A DNA stretch of 64,000 nucleotides from CALREJ01 sp035547395 (GCA_035547395.1 DASZVA010000014.1:34621-98620), one strand, 5' to 3'. Positions 51,007 through 59,758 are shown, counted from the stretch's first letter. Notes: generated by a model not told the origin, from the sequence alone. Translations and numbers: made by a program.

Positions 51007-52134
51007 ATGGCTCATCCTGACTTTTCCGGTTACAACGGCGAGCAGCTTCTGGAGGCGTTGGAGCAGTACTGCACGGGCATCAATGCGTCCGACATCCATA
51101 CGTCCCCCGAGAAGGATCACGTGCGTCTGGAGATCCGCGTCCGCGGCATCCTGGAGGAACTCTCGCACGTCACGAAGGAAAACTACGACCAGTTCGTACG
51201 CCGCATCAAGTTTTTATCGAAGTTAAAATTGAACGTCACGAATATCCCGCAGGACGGTCAGTACACGTTCGATACGGTAGAAAAGGCGGGGGACGGCACG
51301 GAAACGCATCGCACGGTCAACGTCCGCGTCGCGACGCTGCCGTCGCGCTTCGGGGAAACGATCACGCTGCGTCTGCTCGATCCGAAGCACGGCATCATTC
51401 CTCTCACGGAGCTGGGATTCCCGGGCGATATGCAGCAGCAGCTTGAAAGCCTCGTGAAGCTGCCGCACGGCCTCATCCTGGTGACGGGTCCGACCGGATC
51501 CGGAAAGACCACGACGCTCTACTCGCTGCTGCGCACGGTCATCGGCACGCAGCGAAATATCATCACGCTTGAGGATCCGGTGGAATACGAAATCGGCGGC
51601 ATCGTCCAAAGCGAGATCGATCCCGATCACGGTTTCACGTTCGCGTCGGGACTCCGATCGGTGCTCCGCCACGATCCGAACATCATCCTGGTCGGTGAAA
51701 TCCGCGACCTGGAGACAGCGCAGACCGCGATCGACGCGTCGCTCACCGGACACTTGGTGCTCAGCACGCTCCACACGAACTCCGCGATCGAGGCGATTCC
51801 GCGCCTGCTGTCCATGGGTGTGAGTCCCTACACGTTCGCGCCCGCGCTCCGCGCGATCCTCGCGCAGCGTCTCGTGCGCACGGTGAGCGACGAAGCGAAG
51901 GCAAAAGGGCAATATGATCCGGCCGACCCCGCGACGTACGGCGGCCGCATGGTGTTGCCGGAACTGCTTACGGTCAGCCAGTCGATGCGCGATTTGATCC
52001 TCGTGCAGGAACGCAGCGAAATCATCAGCGAACAGGCAAAGAAAGACGGCTACGTCAGCATGAAGGAATGGGGGGACATCCTGGTGCAGCAGGGGATCAC
52101 GACAAAGGAGGAAATCGCGAGAGTGACGTCGTAA
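51007..52134 (+). CDS. Short GspE/PilB-type secretion ATPase
   Basis: 375 residues from ATG 51007, chosen because TATACT ends 6 nt before; the ATG at 50989 overlaps the promoter. The N2-like domain (ASDIHTSPEKDHVRLEIRVRGILEEL) and ATPase domain carry Walker A GPTGSGKTTT (about 160-169), ITLEDPVEY, the Asp box, Walker B ILVGEIRDLETA and the His box LSTLHTN. The N-terminal MshEN domain and the tetracysteine zinc motif of full-length PilB are absent, so it is intermediate between PilT and PilB. Powers assembly or retraction of a type IV pilus-like filament; no other pil genes are here. Confidence 0.88.
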   Translation: MAHPDFSGYNGEQLLEALEQYCTGINASDIHTSPEKDHVRLEIRVRGILEELSHVTKENYDQFVRRIKFLSKLKLNVTNIPQDGQYTFDTVEKAGDGTETHRTVNVRVATLPSRFGETITLRLLDPKHGIIPLTELGFPGDMQQQLESLVKLPHGLILVTGPTGSGKTTTLYSLLRTVIGTQRNIITLEDPVEYEIGGIVQSEIDPDHGFTFASGLRSVLRHDPNIILVGEIRDLETAQTAIDASLTGHLVLSTLHTNSAIEAIPRLLSMGVSPYTFAPALRAILAQRLVRTVSDEAKAKGQYDPADPATYGGRMVLPELLTVSQSMRDLILVQERSEIISEQAKKDGYVSMKEWGDILVQQGITTKEEIARVTS

Positions 52135-52137
52135 ATT

Positions 52138-52235
52138 GAAAGTTGAAAAAGGAAAATTGAAAATGAATGCGTCATTATTACGGCGTCTCGTTTCAAATTT
52201 TCAATTATCAATTTTTCATTTTCCATTCGCCGCTC
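52138..52235. repeat. A-rich imperfect inverted repeat
   Basis: GAAAATTGAAAATGAATG on the left and CAAATTTTCAATTATCA plus TTTTCATTTTCC on the right form a long imperfect hairpin after the ATPase gene. A related sequence precedes tRNA-Val at 25640. The remainder of the gap to 52316 holds the promoter of the next gene. Confidence 0.5.
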
Positions 52236-52277
52236 TGCTGCGGCGAACCTATTTCTTGCTCGAAAACCCAAACTCTC

Positions 52278-52307
52278 TTGCCTAAAGGAGGACGCATCCC
52301 GTACGAT
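52278..52307 (+). promoter_or_regulatory. Promoter of the FecR-like gene
   Basis: TTGCCT, 18-nt spacer, TACGAT, then 9 nt to the ATG at 52317. An AAAGGAGGACG lies within the spacer and so would not be in the transcript, despite looking like a Shine-Dalgarno. Confidence 0.55.
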
Positions 52308-52316
52308 TTTCGTCCG

Positions 52317-54029
52317 ATGTTCAGACGCTATCGTCAGCGGCGCGGACCTTACGCCATGGCGCGGCCATCGCCCGCACCATCGTTTATCCGCAGCATCATC
52401 CTGCTGATCATCGCACTCGTGGTGCTCTATTTCATCGGAAAAGGAATCCTGCACCTTTTTGGTTTTGGAGGACCCGCAGAAGCGCGCACGGCGGTGGCGT
52501 TTGCGACGGAGGGAAACGGGACGGTAAATGTGTCGCTCGACGGCGGACTGATGCAGCGCGCCGACACAAATCTGAAATTGTATCCGGGAGACAAGCTATC
52601 ATCTCTCGGCGACGGCAACGCACGTCTGACATTCTTTGACGGCAGCATGATCCGCACCGACAACAACACGGATCTGACCATCGATCAGAGCGAAACCTCG
52701 ACCGCATCCTCCGACTGGCAGATGACGCTGGGAAAAGGAGCCGTATGGGTCAATACGCCGTCGGCCGCATCATCATCGGGAACGGTAACGCGCACCATCG
52801 TGACGCCGCGTTTCACCGCATCGGTTCCGGCATCGACGCAGGCGGAAATCGAACCGTCGGGACTGCTTGTGTATAACGCGGAGGGCAACGGCATCGCGGT
52901 CACGCTGCAGAATGCAAAGCAGCCGATCTTCATCGGCGAAGGACAGCAGTTGAATCTGCCGACGACGGTCAGCGGCGATCCGCTTCAGTACCGTTCGGCC
53001 ATCGATCCGCTCGCGGCGGAAAAACCGTTCGTACGGGAGAGCCGCGCCATCGCAACCGGTCAAACGGCTGCAGCGGGATCCGGCCAAACGGCCATCGACC
53101 CGACCGCCATCACGGTGTTGCAGCCGGTCGACCATGCGGCGCTCACCGGTGGCACGGTTGAGGTAAGCGGAACGGTGGGTGCAAAAGTCGACAGCGTTCG
53201 CGTCAACGGATACGCGGCGAATATCGATAAAACGCAGGGAACATTCTCGCAGGAGCTGGCAATGAACGATTCGTCGCAAATGAATATTTCCATTCAGGCA
53301 CTCGATTCTAACGGCGTGGTCCTGGACGAAGTAACGCGTACGGTCCTGAAGGCATCGTCTTCGCTCCCGTCGCCGACCATCACGTCTCCCGCGAATAACG
53401 GGCAGACCTATCGCACGCAGGCGACGCAGCTGAATATCACCGGCAAGGCCCCGTCCAACGCCGCGGGCATTATGGTCAATGATTACAAATTGCAGCTCTT
53501 CCGCCTGGGCGATACGACGTGGAGCTATCTGGCCAGCAACGCATTGAATAACCTGCACGCTGGAACGAACGTCTTCAATGTCTACACGATCGGCAGCGAC
53601 GGCTCACAGAGCGCTCCGGCAACGATCACCATTTTGCAGGAAGCGGGGACCGTCGGCGTCGTGGCGACTGCTTCGAGCGGCTCGACTGCGAGCGCGCCCG
53701 CGCAAATAGACGAGACCACGCTTCCGCAAAACGCTCCGCTGACCCCGGGTGTGATCACGGTCACCGGTCCGCAAGCGGGCGACAAGTTTGTCGACAACGG
53801 CAGCGGCGACATCCTCATTGAAGGAACGACATCCAAAGGCACCGATTCGATCTGGGTGAACGGCTACAAGCTGCAGCTCTACAAACCCGGCAAGACCACC
53901 TGGAATTACATCGCGAAGACGGACTTCGGCACGCTGAAGGCCGGCCCTAACAAGTACGTCATCAACGCGCGCGACAAGGACGGCAAGATTCTCGACACCT
54001 TCACCTATACCGTCATCTACAACCCCTGA
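52317..54029 (+). CDS. Membrane-anchored FecR-like/Ig-like repeat protein
   Basis: 570 residues from MFRRYRQRRGPYAM. One membrane helix (about 23-44, LLIIALVVLYFIGKGIL). A FecR-like beta domain covers about 60-170 (LYPGDKLSSLGDGNARLTFFDGSMIRTDNNTDLTI...GKGAVWVNTPS). Two or three Ig-like modules follow in the C-terminal half. Two of these share the VNGYKLQLYKPGKTTWNYIA / VNDYKLQLFRLGDTTWSYLA unit, an internal duplication. Binds or scaffolds at the cell surface; no FecI-type sigma is nearby, so regulatory coupling is unlikely. Confidence 0.8.
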   Translation: MFRRYRQRRGPYAMARPSPAPSFIRSIILLIIALVVLYFIGKGILHLFGFGGPAEARTAVAFATEGNGTVNVSLDGGLMQRADTNLKLYPGDKLSSLGDGNARLTFFDGSMIRTDNNTDLTIDQSETSTASSDWQMTLGKGAVWVNTPSAASSSGTVTRTIVTPRFTASVPASTQAEIEPSGLLVYNAEGNGIAVTLQNAKQPIFIGEGQQLNLPTTVSGDPLQYRSAIDPLAAEKPFVRESRAIATGQTAAAGSGQTAIDPTAITVLQPVDHAALTGGTVEVSGTVGAKVDSVRVNGYAANIDKTQGTFSQELAMNDSSQMNISIQALDSNGVVLDEVTRTVLKASSSLPSPTITSPANNGQTYRTQATQLNITGKAPSNAAGIMVNDYKLQLFRLGDTTWSYLASNALNNLHAGTNVFNVYTIGSDGSQSAPATITILQEAGTVGVVATASSGSTASAPAQIDETTLPQNAPLTPGVITVTGPQAGDKFVDNGSGDILIEGTTSKGTDSIWVNGYKLQLYKPGKTTWNYIAKTDFGTLKAGPNKYVINARDKDGKILDTFTYTVIYNP

Positions 54030-54030
54030 T

Positions 54031-54075
54031 GCCTCCTCCCCATCAGGAGGGCGTGGTTCACCCGCGTCCCTCCTG
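54031..54075. terminator. Hairpins between convergent genes
   Basis: CCTCCT-CCCCATC-AGGAGG and a second CCTCCT follow the FecR-like stop. No clear T-run; possible weak bidirectional terminator. Confidence 0.35.
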
Positions 54076-54092
54076 TCCATATGGGTGATGAC

Positions 54093-54698
54093 TCACGCCT
54101 GATTCTCGGGCCAGATATTGTGAAACACGAATGCGGATTGCGGTCGGCGCGTGCGCGGTTCTTTTTCCTGCGCGAGATGTTTTTCGTTGAGTTGCGAGAG
54201 TTCGCCCGGGTACCCGATCGCGATCATCGATGTCGGTGCATACTCCTCGGGCACTCCCAGCACTTCGTTCGCCTGATCTTTATTGAAGCCTCCCATCTGA
54301 TGCACGATGAGTCCGAGTGACGGCGCCTGCAGAGCCATTGCAAAACTCGCGGCACCGGTGTCATGCATGTAGTACGGATTCGGCACGATGCCGATACTGC
54401 GCTGCATCGTCTTCTTCGCAAAACCGATTGCCAGAATATACGCATGCTTCGCCCACGCGTTTCCTTCGGTGAGGAGAGATTCCAAACGCTCGCGGTACGC
54501 GCCGTCATCCTTGGTTGCATACAGATAATGCCACGGTTGAAGATTAGAGCTCGACGGTGCCCAGCGCGCCGCCTCGAAGAGCGTGTCGATTTTTTTCTGC
54601 TCGACTTTTCGATCGCCAATGGCACGCGGACTCCAGCGTACGCGGATAGGGTCGATGAGCGGGAGATCCGTCTCCGCGGGCTTCTGCGGATACTGCAT
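54093..54698 (-). CDS. Nitroreductase-family FMN oxidoreductase
   Basis: 201 residues from MQYPQKPAETDLPLIDPIRVRWSPRAI. FMN-contacting patterns RWSPRAI (usually RRSxRxF), EAARWAPSSSNLQPWHYLY and GAASFAMALQAPSLGLIVHQMGGF are present. Family members reduce nitro- and quinone compounds with NAD(P)H. TACTCC lies 10 nt before the ATG. The upstream in-frame ATGs are weaker. Confidence 0.88.
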   Translation of the reverse strand: MQYPQKPAETDLPLIDPIRVRWSPRAIGDRKVEQKKIDTLFEAARWAPSSSNLQPWHYLYATKDDGAYRERLESLLTEGNAWAKHAYILAIGFAKKTMQRSIGIVPNPYYMHDTGAASFAMALQAPSLGLIVHQMGGFNKDQANEVLGVPEEYAPTSMIAIGYPGELSQLNEKHLAQEKEPRTRRPQSAFVFHNIWPENQA

Positions 54699-54783
54699 AA
54701 AAGAGTGGGGGAGTAAGGAACACGGTGATGTCATCGCCACGTCTTCTGACCGACATCAGTATACGTATGTGGACGTTCTTCAA

Positions 54784-55728
54784 TCAAGCTTCTTTCGGCT
54801 CTTGCAAGCCAAATTCATGCAACACGCCCAGGAAAGCCGAAGGAAGGGGAGCCGTTACCGTGCGTTTCGTCTCGTCGGAGGGGGAGCGGAACGTAAGAGT
54901 CCTGGCATGCAGGCAGATACTCTTGATGTCGTGTGCAGCGGCGAGAGTATCCGCGGCGACGGAGGTGTAGGTCGCATCACCCAAAATCGCGTGACCGATC
55001 GTGCTCATGTGCACGCGGATCTGATGCGTGCGACCGGTGTGCAGATCGCAGGCGATGAGCGAGGCTTCTTTCCCCGCGCAGAGCGTTCGATACGTCGTCT
55101 TCGCCTCGCGGGATCTATTGGAACCATAGACCGTCATCTTCGTCCGGTCGTGGCTGCTTCTGCCTATTGATGCTTCGATGATGGCAGCCGGCGGGTCGGG
55201 CACTCCTGCGACGATCGCGAGATAGGTTTTCTCCACGGTGCGCTTTTCGAATTGCATTTGAAGAGCCTTGTGTGCAGCCGGATTTTTCGCGATGAGCAGA
55301 CAGCCGGTCGTGTCCTTGTCCAGGCGATGCACAAGAACGGCAGAGCTAGAGAAGGGGAGTGTGCGTTCAGCAAAAAGATGCGCGATGCCGTGCAGAATCG
55401 TATCGGCATCGTCGGGAATGCCTGCACCCGGATGCACCGAAATGCCCGCGGGTTTATTGATCACCATACAGGCGTCGTCTTCATACAGAACCTCAAGCTG
55501 CAGATCCGCCGTGTGCAATCGCGTCTCCGTCACGGGTTCGCCGGTCGCGGAGACCTGAATCTGATCTCCCTCTTTGAGAACCAGTGCCGGCTTGCGCGCG
55601 ATGCGGCCGTTCACCAGAACCAGCCCGTCTTTCACCATATCCCGCGCTTTGATGCGGCTCGCGGCAGCGCCGGTGTTTGCGAGAAACACATCGAGGCGCA
55701 TCGTGCCGGTGGCAATCAGCTCCTGCAT
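54784..55728 (-). CDS. RluD-type 23S rRNA pseudouridine synthase
   Basis: 314 residues. N-terminal S4 RNA-binding domain (MRLDVFLANTGAAASRIKARDMVKDGLVLVNG), then the catalytic domain with HRLDKDTTGCLLIAKN (catalytic Asp) and LHTGRTHQIRVHMSTIGHAILGD. Isomerises specific uridines of 23S rRNA. TACACT ends 6 nt before the ATG, so a leaderless mRNA. Confidence 0.92.
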   Translation of the reverse strand: MQELIATGTMRLDVFLANTGAAASRIKARDMVKDGLVLVNGRIARKPALVLKEGDQIQVSATGEPVTETRLHTADLQLEVLYEDDACMVINKPAGISVHPGAGIPDDADTILHGIAHLFAERTLPFSSSAVLVHRLDKDTTGCLLIAKNPAAHKALQMQFEKRTVEKTYLAIVAGVPDPPAAIIEASIGRSSHDRTKMTVYGSNRSREAKTTYRTLCAGKEASLIACDLHTGRTHQIRVHMSTIGHAILGDATYTSVAADTLAAAHDIKSICLHARTLTFRSPSDETKRTVTAPLPSAFLGVLHEFGLQEPKEA

Positions 55729-55878
55729 GGAAACAGTGTACTGGATTTCGGTCTGGCCAGTGCTAGCATTTTAATAGTGAGTCCGCTGCCCAGTTGGCTC
55801 GCGACCGGAGGGAGACACGCCATTATGGTTCGTCTCCCTCCATCCTCTTTTCAATCGGATTCCTGTACACTGCATGCA

Positions 55879-57039
55879 ATGACGAACGAGGAAATCCTCA
55901 CCAGAGGCGTCGCCAAAGTGCTTCCGCAGAAACTCGCGGAGGAGAAATTGAAGTCGGGAAAGAAGCTGCGCGTGTATCTCGGCATCGATCCGACGGGCAC
56001 GAAGCTGCACCTCGGCCACAGCGTGCCGCTTCGAAAACTCAAACAGTTCGCGGACGCGGGACATCACGTCATCTTCCTGATTGGAAGTTTCACCGCAATG
56101 ATCGGCGATCCGACGGGCAAAGACGCGATGCGCGAATCGCTCTCACGCCGCGACGTAGAGAAGAATTTTGAAACGTACAAAAAACAGGCGGAGAAGATTC
56201 TGGATTTTTCCAAGATCGACATCCGCTACAACCACGAGTGGCTGGAGAAATTGCACTTCGAACAGATCGTCGACCTCGCGAGCAATTTCACCGTGCAGCA
56301 GATGCTCGAGCGCGACATGTTCGAGAAGCGCCTGAACGAAGGCAAACCGGTCCACGTGCATGAATTCTTTTATCCTCTGATGGTCGGCTACGACTCCGTG
56401 ATACTCGACGTGGATTTTGAACTCGGCGGCACCGATCAGGAATTCAACATGCTCGCAGGCCGCACGCTTCAGACCGCCTACGGCAAGCGCGACAAATGCA
56501 TCCTCACGACGCGCCTGATCGAGGGAACCGACGGCCGCAAGATGAGCAAGACCTACGACAATTGCATCTACCTAACGGACGACGCCAACGACATGTACGG
56601 CAAGGTGCTGCGCATCAAGGACGAGCTCATCCTCACGTACATGGAATGCACGACGGATATCCCGATGGACGAAATCAAAGACATCGAGAAGGCGATGAAG
56701 AAAGGCGCGAATCCGAAGGAATTCAAGATGCGTCTCGCCCGCGAGATCGTGACGATGTACCACGGCGATAAAGCAGCAAAGCAAGCCGAGGAAGAATTCC
56801 AACGCGTCTTCAGCAAAGGCGAAACGCCGGAGGACATGCCCGAGGTGAAAGCGAAAAAAGGGGAACTGCTGATCGACCTGCTCGTTCGCGAAAAGATCGT
56901 GTCATCGAAATCGGAAGCGCGCCGGCTCATCGAACAGAAAGCGGTGACGATGGCGGGTGAGCTCGTGACAACCTTCGACATCGTCGCAAAACCGGGCGTC
57001 ACGAAAGTGGGGAAGAGAAAATTTGTGAAAGTGCTATAA
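55879..57039 (+). CDS. tyrS: Tyrosyl-tRNA synthetase
   Basis: 386 residues from MTNEEILTRGVAKVLPQKL; TACACT ends 7 nt upstream. Class I motifs HLGHS (HIGH) and GRKMSKT (KMSKS) are present, with GGTDQEFNMLAGR in the Rossmann core. A C-terminal S4 domain (RRLIEQKAVTMAGE) follows. This is the TyrRS-beta-like subgroup with GSFTAMIGDPTGKD. Charges tRNA-Tyr. The last codons double as the promoter of the pterin dehydratase gene. Confidence 0.95.
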   Translation: MTNEEILTRGVAKVLPQKLAEEKLKSGKKLRVYLGIDPTGTKLHLGHSVPLRKLKQFADAGHHVIFLIGSFTAMIGDPTGKDAMRESLSRRDVEKNFETYKKQAEKILDFSKIDIRYNHEWLEKLHFEQIVDLASNFTVQQMLERDMFEKRLNEGKPVHVHEFFYPLMVGYDSVILDVDFELGGTDQEFNMLAGRTLQTAYGKRDKCILTTRLIEGTDGRKMSKTYDNCIYLTDDANDMYGKVLRIKDELILTYMECTTDIPMDEIKDIEKAMKKGANPKEFKMRLAREIVTMYHGDKAAKQAEEEFQRVFSKGETPEDMPEVKAKKGELLIDLLVREKIVSSKSEARRLIEQKAVTMAGELVTTFDIVAKPGVTKVGKRKFVKVL

Positions 57040-57040
57040 T
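57035..57040 (+). promoter_or_regulatory. -10 element overlapping the tyrS stop
   Basis: TATAAT spans the tyrS TAA stop and ends 7 nt before the ATG at 57048. Confidence 0.65.
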
Positions 57041-57047
57041 GACCGGC

Positions 57048-57425
57048 ATGTCATCACTCACTCACAAAAAATGTGTCCCATGCGAAGGCGGCGTGCCGAC
57101 TCTCACACCGGAGGAAGTCGAGAAATTCATCGGCGAAGTGCCGGAATGGAACGTGAATGAAGAAGCAACGCAGATCTATCGCACGTTCAAATTCCGTGAT
57201 TTCGTGCAGGCAATGATCTTTGTGAATGCAGTCGCACAGCTTGCGGAGGACGAGGGACATCATCCTGATTTTCAGATCAACTACGGCAAAGTGACGCTGA
57301 CGCTCTGGACGCACGCGATCGGGGGACTCAGCGAAAACGATTTCATCTTGGCAGCGAAAATCGATCAGCTGCCGGAGTCATTCGGTGAAACGGTCAAAGG
57401 CGACGAGGAATTCTTGGCGGGTTAA
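57048..57425 (+). CDS. 4a-hydroxytetrahydrobiopterin dehydratase (PCD)-like protein
   Basis: 125 residues from MSSLTHKKCVPCEGG. The PCD signature EDEGHHPDFQINYGKVTLTLWTHAIGGLSENDF is complete, including the HHP and TH-GL pairs. PCD recycles pterin cofactors in aromatic hydroxylation and also occurs as an orphan assisting pterin or molybdopterin chemistry; no hydroxylase is seen here. An upstream ATG at 57039 overlaps the tyrS stop, but the TATAAT favours 57048. Confidence 0.9.
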   Translation: MSSLTHKKCVPCEGGVPTLTPEEVEKFIGEVPEWNVNEEATQIYRTFKFRDFVQAMIFVNAVAQLAEDEGHHPDFQINYGKVTLTLWTHAIGGLSENDFILAAKIDQLPESFGETVKGDEEFLAG

Positions 57426-58054
57426 TGTTTATCAATATACGCCTTGATATCGTCGGCGTGATGAAGCGGCAGACCGTGATCGGCACGATAGGAAATAATA
57501 TCCATGCGCTCCTCCGATCCCTGTTTGAAACGTGTGTCGCCGTTTCGTGCAAGGTCGTCCAATTCCGCTTCGGTCAGTGACGGTAATCGCATGCTGTCGT
57601 GATTTGTCACGGCTTTATAAATCTCATCCAACAGTTGATGTAATTCCGCTGGAATCTTGTCGCGCTTCAGCTTTGCGACGCCCGATTTAAAATCATCTCT
57701 CGTAATTTCCATAAAGCGAAGCGACGACTCGATCCACGCGTTCATGAAAATGCGCCGTTCATCGATGGATAGACAAGCGTCGTCCATCAGCACCTTGAGA
57801 GCAGACCACCGAAGCGGGTGATTACTTTCAAGCGCGGAGATGAGAAAGGTTCGTATTGCAGGTTTCAAGCCTTTGAATTTTGACGCGGGTCCCGTTTGAA
57901 GCACGTCGATCAGCTCTTCCCGCGAATGATAACTCGTCCGCTGGATGAGGAGTGTGAATGCGTCTTCATACTGCATTCCTTCATGGAAGGATGGTGGGAC
58001 ATGCGCATTATCGGTTTGTTCGATCTTTGCCTCTTCTGACAGATCGTGACTCAT
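57422..58054 (-). CDS. Hypothetical helical protein
   Basis: 210 residues from MSHDLSEEAKIEQTDNAH. Mostly helical, charged, with no membrane segment and no recognised motif; ends HADDIKAYIDKH. TATCGT lies 13 nt before the chosen ATG. It overlaps the convergent PCD gene by 4 nt. Codons upstream of 58054 in the same frame run into a terminator and are unlikely to be coding. Confidence 0.65.
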   Translation of the reverse strand: MSHDLSEEAKIEQTDNAHVPPSFHEGMQYEDAFTLLIQRTSYHSREELIDVLQTGPASKFKGLKPAIRTFLISALESNHPLRWSALKVLMDDACLSIDERRIFMNAWIESSLRFMEITRDDFKSGVAKLKRDKIPAELHQLLDEIYKAVTNHDSMRLPSLTEAELDDLARNGDTRFKQGSEERMDIISYRADHGLPLHHADDIKAYIDKH

Positions 58055-58102
58055 AAAATGGTCATGCACGATACTACCGGTCTGAGCAAAAATACAAGGT
58101 GT

Positions 58103-58130
58103 AAAAAACGGCCCCGCTGACGCAGGGCCG
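58103..58130 (-). terminator. Intrinsic terminator of the 58148 gene
   Basis: Minus strand CGGCCCTGC, GTCA loop, GCGGGGCCG, then TTTTTT, 18 nt after the stop. Confidence 0.85.
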
Positions 58131-58147
58131 GCTGCCCCTTTCCCCAT

Positions 58148-58423
58148 TCAATCAACCGTGAAGATGAGCCGTCCCTTGTTCCCGGGGGAGTCCACCATAT
58201 CTTCACTCTGGATACGTCTGTCCGGATGCTTCTCCTGCCACTGTGCCATCGCTTTGGCGAGCGCATATGCCTTGAGCACCTCATCGTCGCCAAAATCATA
58301 GTCGACCAGGATCTCGTAGCTCCGTATGCCCACTTGCGTCACGACCACACTACATTCCGCCACAGAGATATGCGAACGCATACCTGTGAACGACGTTGCC
58401 AACAGCATGAACGTCTCATCCAT
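58148..58423 (-). CDS. Small hypothetical protein
   Basis: 91 residues, no recognised domain. The pattern beta-beta-helix (SYEILVDYDFGDDEVLKAYALAKAMAQWQEKHPDRRI) suggests a compact alpha/beta fold. Followed by a strong terminator, which supports real transcription. TATTCT lies only 2 nt before the ATG, so the start or -10 may be mis-set. Confidence 0.6.
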   Translation of the reverse strand: MDETFMLLATSFTGMRSHISVAECSVVVTQVGIRSYEILVDYDFGDDEVLKAYALAKAMAQWQEKHPDRRIQSEDMVDSPGNKGRLIFTVD

Positions 58424-58515
58424 TGAGAATATCCTGTGTGAAAGGAACGATCGGAGTACCGTACTCCGATATATCTGACGGATGACTGCCGAATCTTTAC
58501 AGAAAAGGATGAATA

Positions 58516-58590
58516 TTATGCAATTTCAATGATGCGCTTGGCAAACCAGATACCGCCTATAATGCCGATGGTGAGAGCCGTGAAAACCAT
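58516..58590 (-). CDS. 24-residue single-helix membrane microprotein
   Basis: ATG 58590 to TAA 58516 encodes MVFTALTIGIIGGIWFAKRI plus IEIA, a single Gly-containing hydrophobic helix with a Lys-Arg near its end. The leader CCCCTTCCTTCT is the pyrimidine tract seen before other genes in the window. Too short for usual gene finders; function unknown. Confidence 0.4.
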   Translation of the reverse strand: MVFTALTIGIIGGIWFAKRIIEIA

Positions 58591-58629
58591 AGAAGGAAGG
58601 GGGGATATGGTATGAGACGAAGAAAGACA

Positions 58630-58899
58630 TTAGTCATGACAGACATCCATGCGCCGCGTGACGGTGCAGCCGAGAGACAGCAGCACGCTCTGCAGTTTGC
58701 GCGCCTCGGAAAAGCGCGACCTCGACGGCAAATAAACATGCACGTCGCCGCGCTGGGGATAACTCTTCACCCACTCGATCAGGGAAGTAATGGAGAAGAC
58801 CCCACTCTTCGCATCCAGAAGCGAAAAATTCGAAAAATCGATCACCACGTTTCTGTGTGCGGACTCGATCCCGGGGGAGTGGTGGGGGAGAGTGGTCAT
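58630..58899 (-). CDS. Small hypothetical protein
   Basis: 89 residues from MTTLPHHSPGIESAHRNVVIDFSNFSLLDAKSG. The VVIDFSNF...VHVYLPSRSRFSEARKLQSVLLSLGCTV pattern suggests an alternating alpha/beta fold, faintly STAS-like. TACACT ends 8 nt before the ATG. Longer frames in register upstream run through the terminator of the DsbA-like gene and are not coding. Confidence 0.6.
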   Translation of the reverse strand: MTTLPHHSPGIESAHRNVVIDFSNFSLLDAKSGVFSITSLIEWVKSYPQRGDVHVYLPSRSRFSEARKLQSVLLSLGCTVTRRMDVCHD

Positions 58900-58966
58900 G
58901 AGCCGTGAGTGTACGCTCGTACACCCTGTGATGCAAGAGATAATTTTTGAAAAATCAGAGATATAC

Positions 58967-58992
58967 AAAAACGCCCGCTGGGTGCGGGCGTT
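58967..58992 (-). terminator. Intrinsic terminator of the DsbA-like gene
   Basis: Minus strand AACGCCCGC, five-base loop, GCGGGCGTT, continuing TTT; 22 nt after the stop. Confidence 0.85.
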
Positions 58993-59014
58993 CGTGCATC
59001 GAAGAGAGACTTTC

Positions 59015-59758
59015 TTACTGGAGCATGCCGTCGATCGCGGACTGGAAGGTTGCGTACGGATACGCACCGCTGATCTGCTGCGTCTTGCCGTTGGGACCGA
59101 TGACCCAGAAACCCGGCGTGCCGTCGATACCGGCCTTGCCACCATCCGCGACGTACTTCTGAATGTCCGATGCCTTCTCGCCGTTATCCAGACAGCTGTT
59201 GAACTTCGTCGTGTCCAGACCGAGTCCGGCCGCATACTGCTTGAAGTCCGCGACAGCACCGGAGTTGTCGAGGTTGGCCCAGTCATTCTGCGTGGAGAAG
59301 AGCTTGTCGTGCATCTCCCAGAACTTGCCCTGATCCTGCGCGCAGTCCGCCGCCTCAGCAGATTTCTCCGCGTTCGGGTGGATGCTGGTCAGCGGGAAAT
59401 AGCGGAGCTCATACTTGATCTTGCCCGTGTCGATGTAATCCTTCTTGATCTGCGGATATGTCTGCGAGAAGTGTCTCTCACAGAACGGACACTGGAAGTC
59501 TGTGTATTCAATCACCGTTACCTTGGCATTGGGATTACCCTCTGTGGGACCCATGCCCGGCGTCGGGGCCGTGCCGGTTGGAGCCGGAGGCGTCGGAGCC
59601 TGAGCCGTGGACGACGTGTTCGCTGCGAGCGTGGGGGAGCCGCCCTGCGGAGGTGCGATATAGCCGCCATGCACTGCGCTCGCGAGTGCATAACCGACGA
59701 TCAATCCCAGGAGTCCCAGGGTTGACGCAAACCAGGGGTTGCCGTTCTGCGTATTCAT
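59015..59758 (-). CDS. DsbA-like thiol-disulfide oxidoreductase, membrane-anchored
   Basis: 247 residues. N-terminal anchor helix (about 12-30), a Thr/Pro/Ala linker (40-72), then the thioredoxin-4/DsbA fold with active site CPFC in EYTDFQCPFCERHF and cis-Pro in GIDGTPGFWVIG. Oxidises or isomerises cysteines outside the membrane; the Cys-rich exported proteins in this window are candidate substrates. The promoter TATGAT gives a leader of about 36 nt with a long pyrimidine stretch (CTTTTTTCTCTTTCTC). Confidence 0.9.
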   Translation of the reverse strand: MNTQNGNPWFASTLGLLGLIVGYALASAVHGGYIAPPQGGSPTLAANTSSTAQAPTPPAPTGTAPTPGMGPTEGNPNAKVTVIEYTDFQCPFCERHFSQTYPQIKKDYIDTGKIKYELRYFPLTSIHPNAEKSAEAADCAQDQGKFWEMHDKLFSTQNDWANLDNSGAVADFKQYAAGLGLDTTKFNSCLDNGEKASDIQKYVADGGKAGIDGTPGFWVIGPNGKTQQISGAYPYATFQSAIDGMLQ

